Shown piece after piece: positions 7,830-16,124 of a stretch of DNA of 35,561 nucleotides; positions within the stretch are counted from its first letter, which is position 1; each line of letters opens with the position of its first letter. This stretch comes from Thalassovita sp. (GTDB lineage: Bacteria; Bacteroidota; Bacteroidia; Cytophagales; Flammeovirgaceae). The position numbers and the translations under genes are program-made. The notes under the pieces are model-generated. The model had not been told where the DNA came from and made no database searches. It saw nothing but the letters and a program-made list of their open reading frames with translations. The stretch is taken from NCBI GenBank assembly GCA_002729595.1, contig PBYL01000238.1, positions 1-35,561 on the forward strand, given 5' to 3'.

Positions 7830-9740
7830 ATGAATTGTATGTCAGTTGAAAACATCACAAAGTCTTTTGGTGAAAAGGTTTTGTTTGAGAATATAAATTT
7901 TGGAATTGAGAAGGGGCAAAAAGTTGCGCTTGTAGCTGCCAATGGTACAGGTAAAACTACGCTGTTAAATATCATTTCAGGAAAAGATACGCCAGATACT
8001 GGAGAAGTAGCTTTTAATAAAGAAGTTAGTTTTGAGATTCTCGAACAAGATCCTGATTTTTTAGATAATGAAACTATCAGAGAATATCTTTTTAGAGGTG
8101 AGAATCCCATGTTAAAAGCTGTAGTAAATTACGAAACAGCTTTAGATGACTATGAAAAAGATACCTCAGATGAGAACTTGGAAGCATTAAATGATGCGAC
8201 CACTCAGATGGAAACACTTAAAGCTTGGGATTATGAATCTAAATTGAAAGAAGTAATCTCAAAACTGAGAGTTCCAGAGCTTGATCAAAAAGTAAATACA
8301 TTGTCTGGTGGGCAAAAGAAAAGAGTAGCATTAAGTAGGGTTTTAATTACAGAACCAGAGTTTTTGATTCTCGATGAGCCTACCAACCATTTAGATCTTG
8401 ATATGATTGAGTGGTTAGAGCAGTTTCTTGGTAGACAAAACCTCACACTGTTACTCGTAACACACGACCGCTATTTCTTAGATAGAATTTGTAACGAGAT
8501 TATTGAGATAGAAAACCAAAAGCTATTCAGGCATAAGGGAAATTATTCTGCATATTTACTTAATAAGGCAGAAAGGGAAGATCAACTTCAACGAGAAACA
8601 GACAAAGCTAAAAACCTGATGCGAAAAGAGCTTGACTGGATAAGACGAATGCCGAAAGCGAGAGGAACCAAAGCCAAGTATCGTGTGGATGCATTTGAGG
8701 GAATAAAGGAAAAAGCTTCAGCTAAAACAGATTCTAAATCTATGGAGGTTGAAGTGAATATGAGCAGAATGGGTAAGAAAGTGATGGAGATTGATGATTT
8801 ACAAAAGTCTTTTGGTGATTTCCCTATTGTAAAAGACTTCTCTTATGTATTCAAAAGAAGAGAAAGAATTGGTATAGTAGGACCAAATGGAGTAGGAAAG
8901 AGTACATTTCTTAATATGCTAACTGGTAAGATAAAACCAGATTCTGGTAAGATCGATCACGGAGAAACAATTGTATTTGGATATTATACTCAGGCAGGTA
9001 TTCAGCTAGAAGAAGAGAAAAAGGTAATTGATGTAGTAAGCGATATTGCAGAAGTGATTGAGCAAGCTGATGGATCAAAAATTACTGCCTCTCAAATGTT
9101 GCAAAAGTTTTTATTTCCACCAAAACAACAGTATGATTTTGTATCGAAATTGAGTGGAGGTGAAAGAAGGAGACTTTACTTACTAACTGTTTTGATGAAG
9201 AATCCGAACTTCTTAATTCTCGATGAACCAACCAACGATCTTGATTTGCTTACCCTAAATGTACTGGAAGATTTCCTTCTAAACTTCCCAGGTTGTTTAA
9301 TTATCGTATCTCACGATAGATACTTTATGGATAAGCTTACCGACCATTTATTTGTGTTTGAAGGTAATGGACTAATTACAGATTTTAATGGCAGGTACTT
9401 GGATTACAGAGCTTATATAGACGAAAAAGAGCGTGAGGAACAAAGAGCTTTAAAAGAGCAAAAAGAGAAAGAAAAAGTGCAAAAGCAAGAAGCTGAGAAA
9501 GCGGCAACACAAAAAGCAAATGCACCAAAACTTTCTTACAAAGAACAAAAGGAATATGAGCAGTTAGAAAAAGAAATCGAAAAGCTAGAAGGAGAAAAAG
9601 AAGCTGTTAATCAAAAAATGAATTCTGGCGAAGTTACAGATCATACAGAATTACAGGAGTTGTCTGAAAAAGTTGGCCAACTCATGGAGTTAATTGATGA
9701 AAAAACCATGCGTTGGCTCGAATTATCTGAAAAGTTTTAA
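7830..9740 (+). CDS. uup: ABC-F family ATPase, Uup-like
   Basis: A 636-residue soluble protein with two ATP-binding cassettes and no membrane segments. Cassette 1 has Walker A at 37-44 (ANGTGKTT), signature LSGGQ at 158-162 and Walker B LILDEPTNHLD at 179-189. Cassette 2 has Walker A at 351-359 (GPNGVGKST), LSGGE at 441-445 and Walker B at 462-472. Between them lies the charged helical linker typical of ABC-F factors. A lysine/glutamate-rich coiled-coil C-terminal domain (about 500-636, with LSYKEQKEYEQLEKEIEKLE) points to Uup rather than EttA or YbiT. ABC-F proteins act on the ribosome E site. The start at 7830 is kept because MNCMSVENITKSFG aligns with the usual N-terminus. A TAATTTTG box at 7818-7825 is too close to the start to be its promoter unless the mRNA is leaderless. 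It abuts the converging gene with no gap. Confidence 0.92.
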   Translation: MNCMSVENITKSFGEKVLFENINFGIEKGQKVALVAANGTGKTTLLNIISGKDTPDTGEVAFNKEVSFEILEQDPDFLDNETIREYLFRGENPMLKAVVNYETALDDYEKDTSDENLEALNDATTQMETLKAWDYESKLKEVISKLRVPELDQKVNTLSGGQKKRVALSRVLITEPEFLILDEPTNHLDLDMIEWLEQFLGRQNLTLLLVTHDRYFLDRICNEIIEIENQKLFRHKGNYSAYLLNKAEREDQLQRETDKAKNLMRKELDWIRRMPKARGTKAKYRVDAFEGIKEKASAKTDSKSMEVEVNMSRMGKKVMEIDDLQKSFGDFPIVKDFSYVFKRRERIGIVGPNGVGKSTFLNMLTGKIKPDSGKIDHGETIVFGYYTQAGIQLEEEKKVIDVVSDIAEVIEQADGSKITASQMLQKFLFPPKQQYDFVSKLSGGERRRLYLLTVLMKNPNFLILDEPTNDLDLLTLNVLEDFLLNFPGCLIIVSHDRYFMDKLTDHLFVFEGNGLITDFNGRYLDYRAYIDEKEREEQRALKEQKEKEKVQKQEAEKAATQKANAPKLSYKEQKEYEQLEKEIEKLEGEKEAVNQKMNSGEVTDHTELQELSEKVGQLMELIDEKTMRWLELSEKF

Positions 9741-10625
9741 TTATTTAAACTGGCTAGCTACAATTAGTTCTTTCGTGCCATGGCTCCAGTTATAGAAACC
9801 ATTGCCAGATTTAATACCCATTTGTCCGGCTGTTACCATATTGACTAAAAGAGGGCAGGGAGCGTATTTATCGTTTCCTAGCCCTTCATATAAAACTTTC
9901 ATAATAGAAAGGCACACATCCAAGCCAATAAAATCTGCTAATTGTAATGGTCCCATTGGATGAGCCATTCCCAATTTCATAATAGTATCAATCTCTTCTA
10001 CACCCGCAACGCCATTGTATAAACTATAGATAGCTTCATTAATCATCGGCATTAAAATTCTATTAGCTACAAAACCCGGATAGTCGTTAGCAGCAACAGG
10101 TACTTTTCCAATACTTTTTGAAATGTCAATGATTTTCTGAGTTGTTTTATCAGTAGTAAGGTAACCACTAATCACTTCAACCAGCTTCATTACTGGTACC
10201 GGATTCATAAAGTGCATACCTATTACCTGTTCAGGTCTTTTAGTAACTGATGCAATCTTTGTGATAGAGATTGAAGATGTGTTTGATGCTAAAATTGCTT
10301 CACTTGGTGCTTGAGCATCAATTTCTTCAAATATTTTTAATTTAATACTTTCATTCTCAGTAGCAGCTTCTACTACCAATTCTGCCTCTTTTACACCTTC
10401 TGCAATAGTAGTGTAAGTGCTAATGTTATCAAGCGCCTTTGTTTTATCTGCTTCAGTAATTAATTCTTTTTTAATTTGTCTGTCTAAGTTCTTAGCTATT
10501 TGAGCTAAGGCTTTTTCCAAAGCTTTCTCAGAAATATCTATCAAAGAAACCTGATTGCCGTTTTGTGCAAAAACATGTGCTATACCATTTCCCATTGTAC
10601 CGGCACCGATAACAGAAATTTTCAT
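9741..10625 (-). CDS. hbd: 3-hydroxybutyryl-CoA / 3-hydroxyacyl-CoA dehydrogenase
   Basis: At 294 residues it has the length of short-chain 3-hydroxyacyl-CoA dehydrogenases. The NAD-binding Rossmann motif GAGTMGNGIA is at residues 7-16. The catalytic pair is visible as His138 in GMHFMNPVPVMKLVE and Glu150 at its end, with the substrate-contacting ASNTSS just before. The C-terminal helical domain has DYPGFVANRILMPMINEA and the family ending GIKSGNGFYNW. It interconverts 3-hydroxybutyryl-CoA and acetoacetyl-CoA in fatty-acid or butyrate metabolism. It stands alone, with the stop codon adjoining that of the ABC-F gene, and is divergent from the fluoride channel gene. Confidence 0.94.
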   Translation of the reverse strand: MKISVIGAGTMGNGIAHVFAQNGNQVSLIDISEKALEKALAQIAKNLDRQIKKELITEADKTKALDNISTYTTIAEGVKEAELVVEAATENESIKLKIFEEIDAQAPSEAILASNTSSISITKIASVTKRPEQVIGMHFMNPVPVMKLVEVISGYLTTDKTTQKIIDISKSIGKVPVAANDYPGFVANRILMPMINEAIYSLYNGVAGVEEIDTIMKLGMAHPMGPLQLADFIGLDVCLSIMKVLYEGLGNDKYAPCPLLVNMVTAGQMGIKSGNGFYNWSHGTKELIVASQFK

Positions 10626-10658
10626 ATTTAAATCTTTAGTTTAATGGTCATAAATATC

Positions 10659-10666
10659 CAAATATA
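10659..10666 (-). promoter_or_regulatory. Candidate -7 box for the 3-hydroxybutyryl-CoA dehydrogenase gene
   Basis: Read on the minus strand it is TATATTTG, an exact TAnnTTTG match 33 bases before the start codon. No good -33 TTTG is seen at the expected distance. Confidence 0.35.
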
Positions 10667-10774
10667 CATAATAACTAAAGGATTGATAAATGTGAAATTT
10701 AAATTGAAAAGCTAATTTCTTTTCAGATTTAGACCTTACAGTTAACTTTAAGCCAATAATATTAAATACAAAAA

Positions 10775-11152
10775 ATGAAGAACCTGTTATTGATTTTTAT
10801 TGGCGGTGGGCTAGGTAGTTGTTGTAGATATTTACTTTCACTTTGGCTTAATACACCAGCTAGCAACTTTCCATTAGGTACATTCGCAGCAAATGTTTTG
10901 AGCTGTATGGTTTTAGGATTTGCTTCTGTATTAGTGATAGAAAAACTAGAATTATCAACCCATATCCGATTCATAATTATGACGGGTTTCTGTGGTGGGT
11001 TTAGTACATTCTCTACATTCGACAGTGAGATTTTCGCGATAATAGAAAGAGAAAACTATCTTTCAAGTTTAATCTACGCTGTAATTAGTATAATTGCAGG
11101 CCTTGGGGCTTTGTTTGTAGGTATGACACTAGGAAACAAGGTTATCTCTTAA
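10775..11152 (+). CDS. crcB: Fluoride ion channel CrcB/FluC
   Basis: 125 residues with four hydrophobic segments. The family motifs are in order: GGGLGSCCRY near the N-terminus, FPLGTFAANVLSC in helix 2 (the Asn of the pore) and TGFCGGFSTFSTF in helix 3, which carries the central Na+ site and the phenylalanine box. FluC forms an antiparallel dimer that exports fluoride passively. No CrcB-type fluoride riboswitch was recognised in the 149 bases upstream. The next gene converges on it with a 4-base gap. Confidence 0.95.
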   Translation: MKNLLLIFIGGGLGSCCRYLLSLWLNTPASNFPLGTFAANVLSCMVLGFASVLVIEKLELSTHIRFIIMTGFCGGFSTFSTFDSEIFAIIERENYLSSLIYAVISIIAGLGALFVGMTLGNKVIS

Positions 11153-11156
11153 AGTA

Positions 11157-11573
11157 TTAAAATTTTTTTGGCTTCTTTCCAGAAATTAGCCATGTAGTTG
11201 CCGTATCAACATCAGCAAAAAATTCAATGTGCAATTCTTTTGATTCAAACTCTCTAGTAATTTGCTCATAAGATAATTGCGCTATAAAATCGTCGCTTAT
11301 TACAATGGCAATCTTTTTTGTTTGATACTTCTTATAATAGGGTGAAATCGTTTGTTTGACCCACTCTTGCATATCTACTGCTATAGCAAATTTAGAATTG
11401 TTTACATCTATAAGAATATTTGCTGGTTGATATACATCTAAATAGTCGCAATACTTCCTTATCAAAGATTGATAATCAGCGTCAAGCATATCTTCACTGG
11501 TATTCCAGATAGCAGTAAGAAGATTCCTTTCATCTTCAAAATATACTTTCAGGTTTTGATTGTTAATATTCAT
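11157..11573 (-). CDS. STAS/SpoIIAA-like small cytoplasmic protein, second copy
   Basis: 138 residues, soluble, no signal peptide. The layout follows that of the protein at 6115-6555: a strand pair (LKVYFEDERNLLTAIW), a long helix (ADYQSLIRKYCDYLDVY), a central strand ILIDVNNSKFAIA followed by a helix with a W, another strand KKIAIVISDDF and a C-terminal strand-helix (IEFFADVDTATTWLISGK). The two share little sequence but the same order and a terminal W, so they appear to belong to one loose family. No function is established. It is divergent from the hairpin-rich region and the amidohydrolase gene. Confidence 0.6.
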   Translation of the reverse strand: MNINNQNLKVYFEDERNLLTAIWNTSEDMLDADYQSLIRKYCDYLDVYQPANILIDVNNSKFAIAVDMQEWVKQTISPYYKKYQTKKIAIVISDDFIAQLSYEQITREFESKELHIEFFADVDTATTWLISGKKPKKF

Positions 11574-11634
11574 AGACAGTGCTGGCTAGGGTTGTGCCTG
11601 TTCTGAAAGAACTTTTTAAATATTTCTGTTAATA

Positions 11635-11754
11635 AAACTTACATCGTAAATAGCTTACGAACTTCTTTAGTTATTTAGCCCAAGTCAGTGAAGGAATCAC
11701 TGATTGGTTTAATTGTAATGTAAAAGCCTGAAGGTTTTGCTTTCAGGTTTTTTT
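11635..11754 (+). ncRNA. Candidate small RNA or attenuator leader (three hairpins, last one a terminator)
   Basis: No open frame is present, but three well-formed stems follow one another: TCGTAA/TTACGA at 11644-11660 (5-base loop), TCAGTGA/TCACTGA at 11685-11703 (5-base loop), and an intrinsic terminator at 11722-11754. TATTTCTG at 11621-11628 is one mismatch from TAnnTTTG and would start an RNA of about 120 bases ending at the T-run. The nearest plus-strand gene upstream ends 570 bases away, behind an opposite-strand gene, so the terminator has no other obvious user. It could be a free small RNA, or a leader that attenuates the amidohydrolase gene whose ATG is 77 bases after the T-run. No known RNA family was recognised. 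Confidence 0.35.
11722..11754 (+). terminator. Intrinsic terminator upstream of the amidohydrolase gene
   Basis: AAAAGCCTGAA pairs with TTCAGGTTTTT (one G-U pair) around a 9-base loop, followed by a T-run ending at 11754. The core resembles the terminator after rplI at 29637. It ends the candidate RNA described for 11635-11754. Confidence 0.75.
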
Positions 11755-11830
11755 ATTTAAACTTTGGATATAAACTATATTATTGTTTTATATCTAAAAT
11801 TGATACTCGTTAGTATTTACCTGAATAATT

Positions 11831-13594
11831 ATGAAAGTAAAAAATACCTCAGATAATTCTCTTATAATCCTATCAATTTTTTTATTTAAGATTTCGCTTT
11901 TTATTACATCTTGTCAAGATGCTCCGAAGTATGATTTAATCATAGAAAATGGAAACATCTATACGATGAATGAAAAAAATAAAAAAGCAGAAGCGGTTGC
12001 AGTAAATGACGGTAAAATCGTATTTATTGGTAACACTGCTGATGTTGAAAAGTTCAAAGGCGAGAATACAAAAGTGATTGATCTTGAGGGTAAAACCATG
12101 ACTCCCGGTCTTATTGATTCCCATGCGCACTTTCTAGGTATCGGTTATAACATTATGAATCTTGATCTCAGTAATACTACAAGTTATAATGAAATTGTAG
12201 AAATGGTGGCTGAGGCCGCAAAAAATGCTAAACCGGGAGATTGGATACTTGGTAGAGGCTGGCACCAAAGCAAATGGACTAATCAGCCAGAGAAATTAGT
12301 AAAAGGTTTCCAAACTCATGAATTATTAAGTGAAGTATCTCCTGAGAATCCTGTTTATTTAAGACATGCCAGTGGACATGCTGCATTTGCAAATGCCAAA
12401 GCGATGGAGATTGCAGGCGTAAGTACTTTAGACCCTGAAAGAATGGATGTGCATGAAGTGGAAGGTGGCGAGATTATTAGAGACGAATTAGGGAATCCAA
12501 CAGGTATTTTTAATGAGACCGCAATGGGAATAATTGACGAATATGTTCCAAGTGCTGGTATCGAAAGCAATAGTAAAGCAATGGAATTAGCTTTTGAAGA
12601 ATGCTTGAGAAATGGACTAACAGGTATGCATGATGCTAGCTCAGATAGTCTTGATATTGCAACATACTTGAAGTTTGTCGATGAAGATAAAATGAAAATG
12701 AGATTGTATATCATGCTAAGCAGTAGCGATACAGCTTTGCTTAACGATTGGTATGCAAAAGGTCCTGCAATTGGTCTTGGTGATGACATGCTAACCATTA
12801 GATCAATTAAGCTATATGGAGACGGTGCTTTAGGTTCTAGAGGAGCTTGGTTGCTAGAAGAGTATAGTGATAGACCGGGACATTTCGGGCACGAGACTAC
12901 ACCAATGTCTTATGTGAAAAAAGTGACTGAAGAAGGTCTAGCGAATGGTTTTCAGGTTTGTACGCATGCTATCGGAGATAGAACAAACAGAGAAGTGTTA
13001 GATATTTACGAAGCTGCATTTAAAGCAAGCCCAGAAAAAGCGGAAAATAGTAGATTTAGAATTGAGCATGCACAACATATAAGCGCTCAAGATATACCGA
13101 GGTTTGGTGAGTTAGGTGTTATTCCGGCGATGCAGGCAATACATATGAGTTCAGACAGACCGTGGGCAATAGAAAGATTAGGTAAAGAAAGAATTGAAGA
13201 AGGCGCTTATGTTTGGAAAAAGCTTTTAGAAAGTGGTGCAAAAGTGATTAACGGAACAGATGCACCTGTAGAACCTGTTAATCCAATAGCTTCTTTTTAT
13301 GCTTCAGTTTCGCGTAAAACGCTGAAAGGTGAACCAGAAGGCGGTTATGAACCTTCTCAGAAAATGACAAGAGAAGAGGCTCTGAGGTCTTATACTTTAG
13401 ATGCAGCTTATGGTGCTTTTGAAGAAGATATTAAAGGTTCTATAGAATTAGGTAAACTAGCAGACTTTACTGTTTATTCTCAAGATATTATGGAAGTTCC
13501 GGAAGATCAACTATTAGATACTGAAATTGAATATACCATTGTTGGTGGCGAGGTTGCTTATAAAAAAGGAGAGAGTTTATCGCTAAAAGATTGA
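11831..13594 (+). CDS. YtcJ-like metal-dependent amidohydrolase, lipoprotein
   Basis: 587 residues. The N-terminus has a hydrophobic stretch and a lipobox (FITSC, Cys28), so the enzyme is probably anchored on the outer side of a membrane. The mature part starts with a small beta domain (YDLIIENGNIYTMNEKNKKAEAV). The metal-binding HxH is His98 and His100 in TPGLIDSHAHF. Later landmarks are SIKLYGDGALGSRGAWL, THAIGDR, FRIEHAQH and NGTDAPVEP, all in amidohydrolase_3/YtcJ order. Such enzymes hydrolyse amide or related bonds in small molecules; the substrate cannot be predicted. It is monocistronic, with 93 bases before the next gene, and may be controlled by the terminator 77 bases upstream. Confidence 0.87.
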   Translation: MKVKNTSDNSLIILSIFLFKISLFITSCQDAPKYDLIIENGNIYTMNEKNKKAEAVAVNDGKIVFIGNTADVEKFKGENTKVIDLEGKTMTPGLIDSHAHFLGIGYNIMNLDLSNTTSYNEIVEMVAEAAKNAKPGDWILGRGWHQSKWTNQPEKLVKGFQTHELLSEVSPENPVYLRHASGHAAFANAKAMEIAGVSTLDPERMDVHEVEGGEIIRDELGNPTGIFNETAMGIIDEYVPSAGIESNSKAMELAFEECLRNGLTGMHDASSDSLDIATYLKFVDEDKMKMRLYIMLSSSDTALLNDWYAKGPAIGLGDDMLTIRSIKLYGDGALGSRGAWLLEEYSDRPGHFGHETTPMSYVKKVTEEGLANGFQVCTHAIGDRTNREVLDIYEAAFKASPEKAENSRFRIEHAQHISAQDIPRFGELGVIPAMQAIHMSSDRPWAIERLGKERIEEGAYVWKKLLESGAKVINGTDAPVEPVNPIASFYASVSRKTLKGEPEGGYEPSQKMTREEALRSYTLDAAYGAFEEDIKGSIELGKLADFTVYSQDIMEVPEDQLLDTEIEYTIVGGEVAYKKGESLSLKD

Positions 13595-13687
13595 ACGAAT
13601 ATTTAATTTTGTTAAACAATTTAATAGTAGATTTTTTATAAATAAACAGTCTATTAGATAAAGAACTGAAATTTAAACTAGTGCGAA

Positions 13688-14434
13688 GTGAATAAGAATA
13701 AGATAAAATTTATAAAATCTCTAAATCAGAAAAAGTACAGAAAAAAAGAAGGACTTTTTATAGTAGAAGGAGAGAAGGATGTGTTGGAAGTTTTACGCTC
13801 TGATTTTGAGATACATTCACTTTGCTATACAGATAAATTTGCACCACATCTAGAAGAATTACCTGACTTTCCAAATAATGTACTAGACCATACAACGGCT
13901 AAAGAACTTGCTAAAGCTGGATCGTTTGTGACTAACGATTCGGCTTTAGCAATTGTAAAAGATAAGCCAGAGCAGGAAGCCCCATTACCTAAAAGTTTAA
14001 CATTGATATTAGAAGATGTTAGAGACCCCGGGAATTTAGGTACAATAATGCGCATTGCAGACTGGTATCAGGTAACAGATATTATTTGCTCGACAAAAAC
14101 GGCTGAATGGCAAAACCCTAAAGTAATTTCGGCTTCTAAAGGTTCTTTTACCAGAGTTAATTTGTACTACACAGATATTTGTGAGTATTTGAATAAACTG
14201 CCTAAAGAAACCATGATTATCGGGACATTTATGTATGGCAAAAGCATACATGAAATCCCCTTCCAACAACCTTCTGTGGTGGTAATGGGAAATGAGTCTG
14301 CGGGTATTAGCGATGAAGTTTCAGAATTGATAAAAACCAGAGTGACAATACCCCGTTACGGACATGCAGAGTCTTTAAACGTAGGTGTTGCCACTGCGAT
14401 AGTTTGTGATAACTTTAGAAGACAGGTTAAGTAA
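13688..14434 (+). CDS. TrmH/SpoU-family RNA 2'-O-methyltransferase
   Basis: 248 residues, opening with a GTG codon because NKNKIKFIKSLNQKKYRKK is the usual family N-terminus and no ATG fits. Residues 1-100 form the substrate-binding domain (KEGLFIVEGEKDVLEVL). The SPOUT catalytic domain has motif 1 LEDVRDPGNLGTIMRIADW near 110, motif 2 VVVMGNESAGISDEV near 198 and motif 3 TIPRYGHAESLNVGVATAI near 221. These are the knotted SAM-binding elements of enzymes that methylate ribose 2'-OH in rRNA or tRNA. The exact nucleotide target is unknown. It converges on the 59-codon membrane protein gene, leaving six bases between stops. Confidence 0.92.
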   Translation: MNKNKIKFIKSLNQKKYRKKEGLFIVEGEKDVLEVLRSDFEIHSLCYTDKFAPHLEELPDFPNNVLDHTTAKELAKAGSFVTNDSALAIVKDKPEQEAPLPKSLTLILEDVRDPGNLGTIMRIADWYQVTDIICSTKTAEWQNPKVISASKGSFTRVNLYYTDICEYLNKLPKETMIIGTFMYGKSIHEIPFQQPSVVVMGNESAGISDEVSELIKTRVTIPRYGHAESLNVGVATAIVCDNFRRQVK

Positions 14435-14440
14435 ATTAAA

Positions 14441-14620
14441 TTACTCAGCTGTATTTTTCTTTTTCATCAGAAAAGGTGCGCTGATGAACCAAAATACCAT
14501 TCCTGCAATCATTAAATTCTTTTGAATGTCTGCTGTAATTGTTCCATTAAAAAGTAAAATGGACGGCAGAATCGTAAGTATTAAGCCAATAATACTTGAG
14601 ATGATGATTAGTATTTTCAT
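14441..14620 (-). CDS. Small two-helix membrane protein, 59 residues
   Basis: A short frame from ATG at 14620 to TAA at 14441. It begins MKILIIISSIIGLILTILPS and ends APFLMKKKNTAE. Two hydrophobic segments (about residues 2-25 and 36-52) are separated by a polar loop (NGTITADIQKN), and the lysine-rich tail should be cytoplasmic. The start lies only eight bases after the stop of the NCS1-type permease gene on the same strand, so the two are almost certainly co-transcribed and possibly translationally coupled. Small membrane proteins beside a transporter gene can be accessory subunits, as known for some sodium:solute symporters; for NCS1 permeases this is inference. No family was recognised. 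Confidence 0.7.
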   Translation of the reverse strand: MKILIIISSIIGLILTILPSILLFNGTITADIQKNLMIAGMVFWFISAPFLMKKKNTAE

Positions 14621-14628
14621 ATTTATAT

Positions 14629-16089
14629 TTAGTTTATAACAAGCTGTTTTTTCTGTGCGATTTTGCTGCTAACTATGTAAAGAATGGCAGCTATGAACCA
14701 ACCAGGTAAGCCTAAGAAGAATATTTCAACTCCACCGAAAACATTTAATCCTACGCAGATGCATAGTGTAACAATCCAAGCAATTCCTGCCGGTGCATTA
14801 AATTTAATTCCGGCTAATTCTGCGTAGTTAGATTGCAAGTTGAATTTCTTCATAAAGTAATGATCGATAAAGATCACCGCACCCATTGGCATCAATACTA
14901 AACCGTAAAGAGCTACAAAATCTAACAGTTTCATTACAAGTGCAGGGAAGATCGCTCCAATAGTTGCCACTGCTCCGGCAATCATGGTAACCTGCATTCT
15001 ATTTTGTTTCGGGAAGATTGACTGAAAGGCGAGGCCGGCTCTGTAAATAGTAGGGTTGGCTGTTGTCCATCCTGCAATTACCACACAAATTGCACCTGCT
15101 AAACCTGCTGCATTAAATGCCAATGGTCCTGGAGCTACAGGTGGTAAATCTCCCGATGTTACTTGTGGTAGATATTCTGCCAATGTATAACCCTCTGGCA
15201 CTATTTGAATCAATACAACTGAATAAAGAATCCCTGCTGCGATCCAAGCCATGTAATGCCCGATATAAACACCAGTTGCAGATGAAAAGCCATATTGCCA
15301 TTTTTTTGCATATCTCAATACAGACATATCTGCCATACCGATGTGCATTGCCATATTAGCAAACCATGCAAAGAATGTAACATGCCAAAAATTAAACTTG
15401 CTTACATCACTAGCTGTAGCACCAACCCAAATTTTTTCTTTTGCAACTGTCCAAAAATCTCCAATACTAGAAACACCTAAATCTGGCAACACAGCAATTC
15501 CTGCAGATAAGAATACGAGAATCATCCAAGGAGCAGCGATATTGGCAACTTTAGCTACCATTTCATATCCTCTCATGGCTACCACTGTGATAATGGCACC
15601 AACAAAGAAGACTGCTAAAATCCATGAAATACTATTCGGATAAAAATCATTTAACCCGGGCATTTTCATGTTAAATGGAATACCAATGGCAGTTGCAGAA
15701 ACGGCTATCATGGAGCCTGCTAAAAAGCAGAACATTAGGCCATTTGCGATGTTGTAGAAGTTAACTAATCTACTACCACAAATTTTCTCTAGTTGATAAT
15801 AGAGTGTAATTCTATTTTTAACTGCTATGGGAGCACAGATTAATGCCCAACTTAGTACAGCCAGAAAATTACCGATAAGCAGACCTAAAATGAGTTCTAC
15901 TGCATTAACTCCGTGTGCAACGAACAATGGACCGATTACAAACTCAGTACCTGCGGCATGTTCGCCAGCATACATTCCAACAAAACTCCCAATTCCTTTT
16001 AATTTGCTATCTGGAACTCTTTCTCTTTCGTACTCATTTACACCCTGCGTTTTGTTAGCTGGTTTAGTTTTAGATGTTTCAATATTCAT
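14629..16089 (-). CDS. NCS1-type (purine-cytosine permease family) transporter
   Basis: 486 residues with about twelve hydrophobic segments. The N-terminal ERVPDSKLKGIGSFVGMYAGEHAAGTEF region and the later GWTTANPTIYRAGLAFQSI segment are typical of NCS1/cytosine-permease-like symporters, which take up nucleobases, hydantoins or vitamins with H+ or Na+. The helix 1 region is rich in small residues as in this fold. The gene sits 35 bases after a rhamnose-isomerase-like gene and eight bases before a mini membrane protein, which suggests the cargo is the isomerase substrate or a related polyhydroxy compound rather than a nucleobase. That substrate change is inference from context. No nucleobase-metabolism gene is nearby. 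Confidence 0.82.
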   Translation of the reverse strand: MNIETSKTKPANKTQGVNEYERERVPDSKLKGIGSFVGMYAGEHAAGTEFVIGPLFVAHGVNAVELILGLLIGNFLAVLSWALICAPIAVKNRITLYYQLEKICGSRLVNFYNIANGLMFCFLAGSMIAVSATAIGIPFNMKMPGLNDFYPNSISWILAVFFVGAIITVVAMRGYEMVAKVANIAAPWMILVFLSAGIAVLPDLGVSSIGDFWTVAKEKIWVGATASDVSKFNFWHVTFFAWFANMAMHIGMADMSVLRYAKKWQYGFSSATGVYIGHYMAWIAAGILYSVVLIQIVPEGYTLAEYLPQVTSGDLPPVAPGPLAFNAAGLAGAICVVIAGWTTANPTIYRAGLAFQSIFPKQNRMQVTMIAGAVATIGAIFPALVMKLLDFVALYGLVLMPMGAVIFIDHYFMKKFNLQSNYAELAGIKFNAPAGIAWIVTLCICVGLNVFGGVEIFFLGLPGWFIAAILYIVSSKIAQKKQLVIN

Positions 16090-16124
16090 ATTTACAGTTT
16101 ATGTTTTTAGGTAAAAGCGGAGAA

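Noticed and set aside
7796-8110. A 104-codon minus-strand frame over the start of the ABC-F gene
   Set aside because: It covers the Walker A region of the ABC-F gene on the other strand and is serine-rich shadow sequence.
10626-10774. A fluoride riboswitch before crcB
   Set aside because: I looked for the conserved crcB-motif pseudoknot elements and saw none; the stretch is AT-rich with no GC-rich stem.
12355-12798. A 147-codon minus-strand frame inside the amidohydrolase gene
   Set aside because: It mirrors conserved amidohydrolase sequence, has no family resemblance and no upstream signals.
15341-15643. Open frames on the plus strand through the permease gene (also 15117-15359, 15827-16114)
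   Set aside because: They are antisense to a strongly conserved membrane protein; Cys/Thr/Pro-rich composition without any recognisable motif is a mirror of the real gene.
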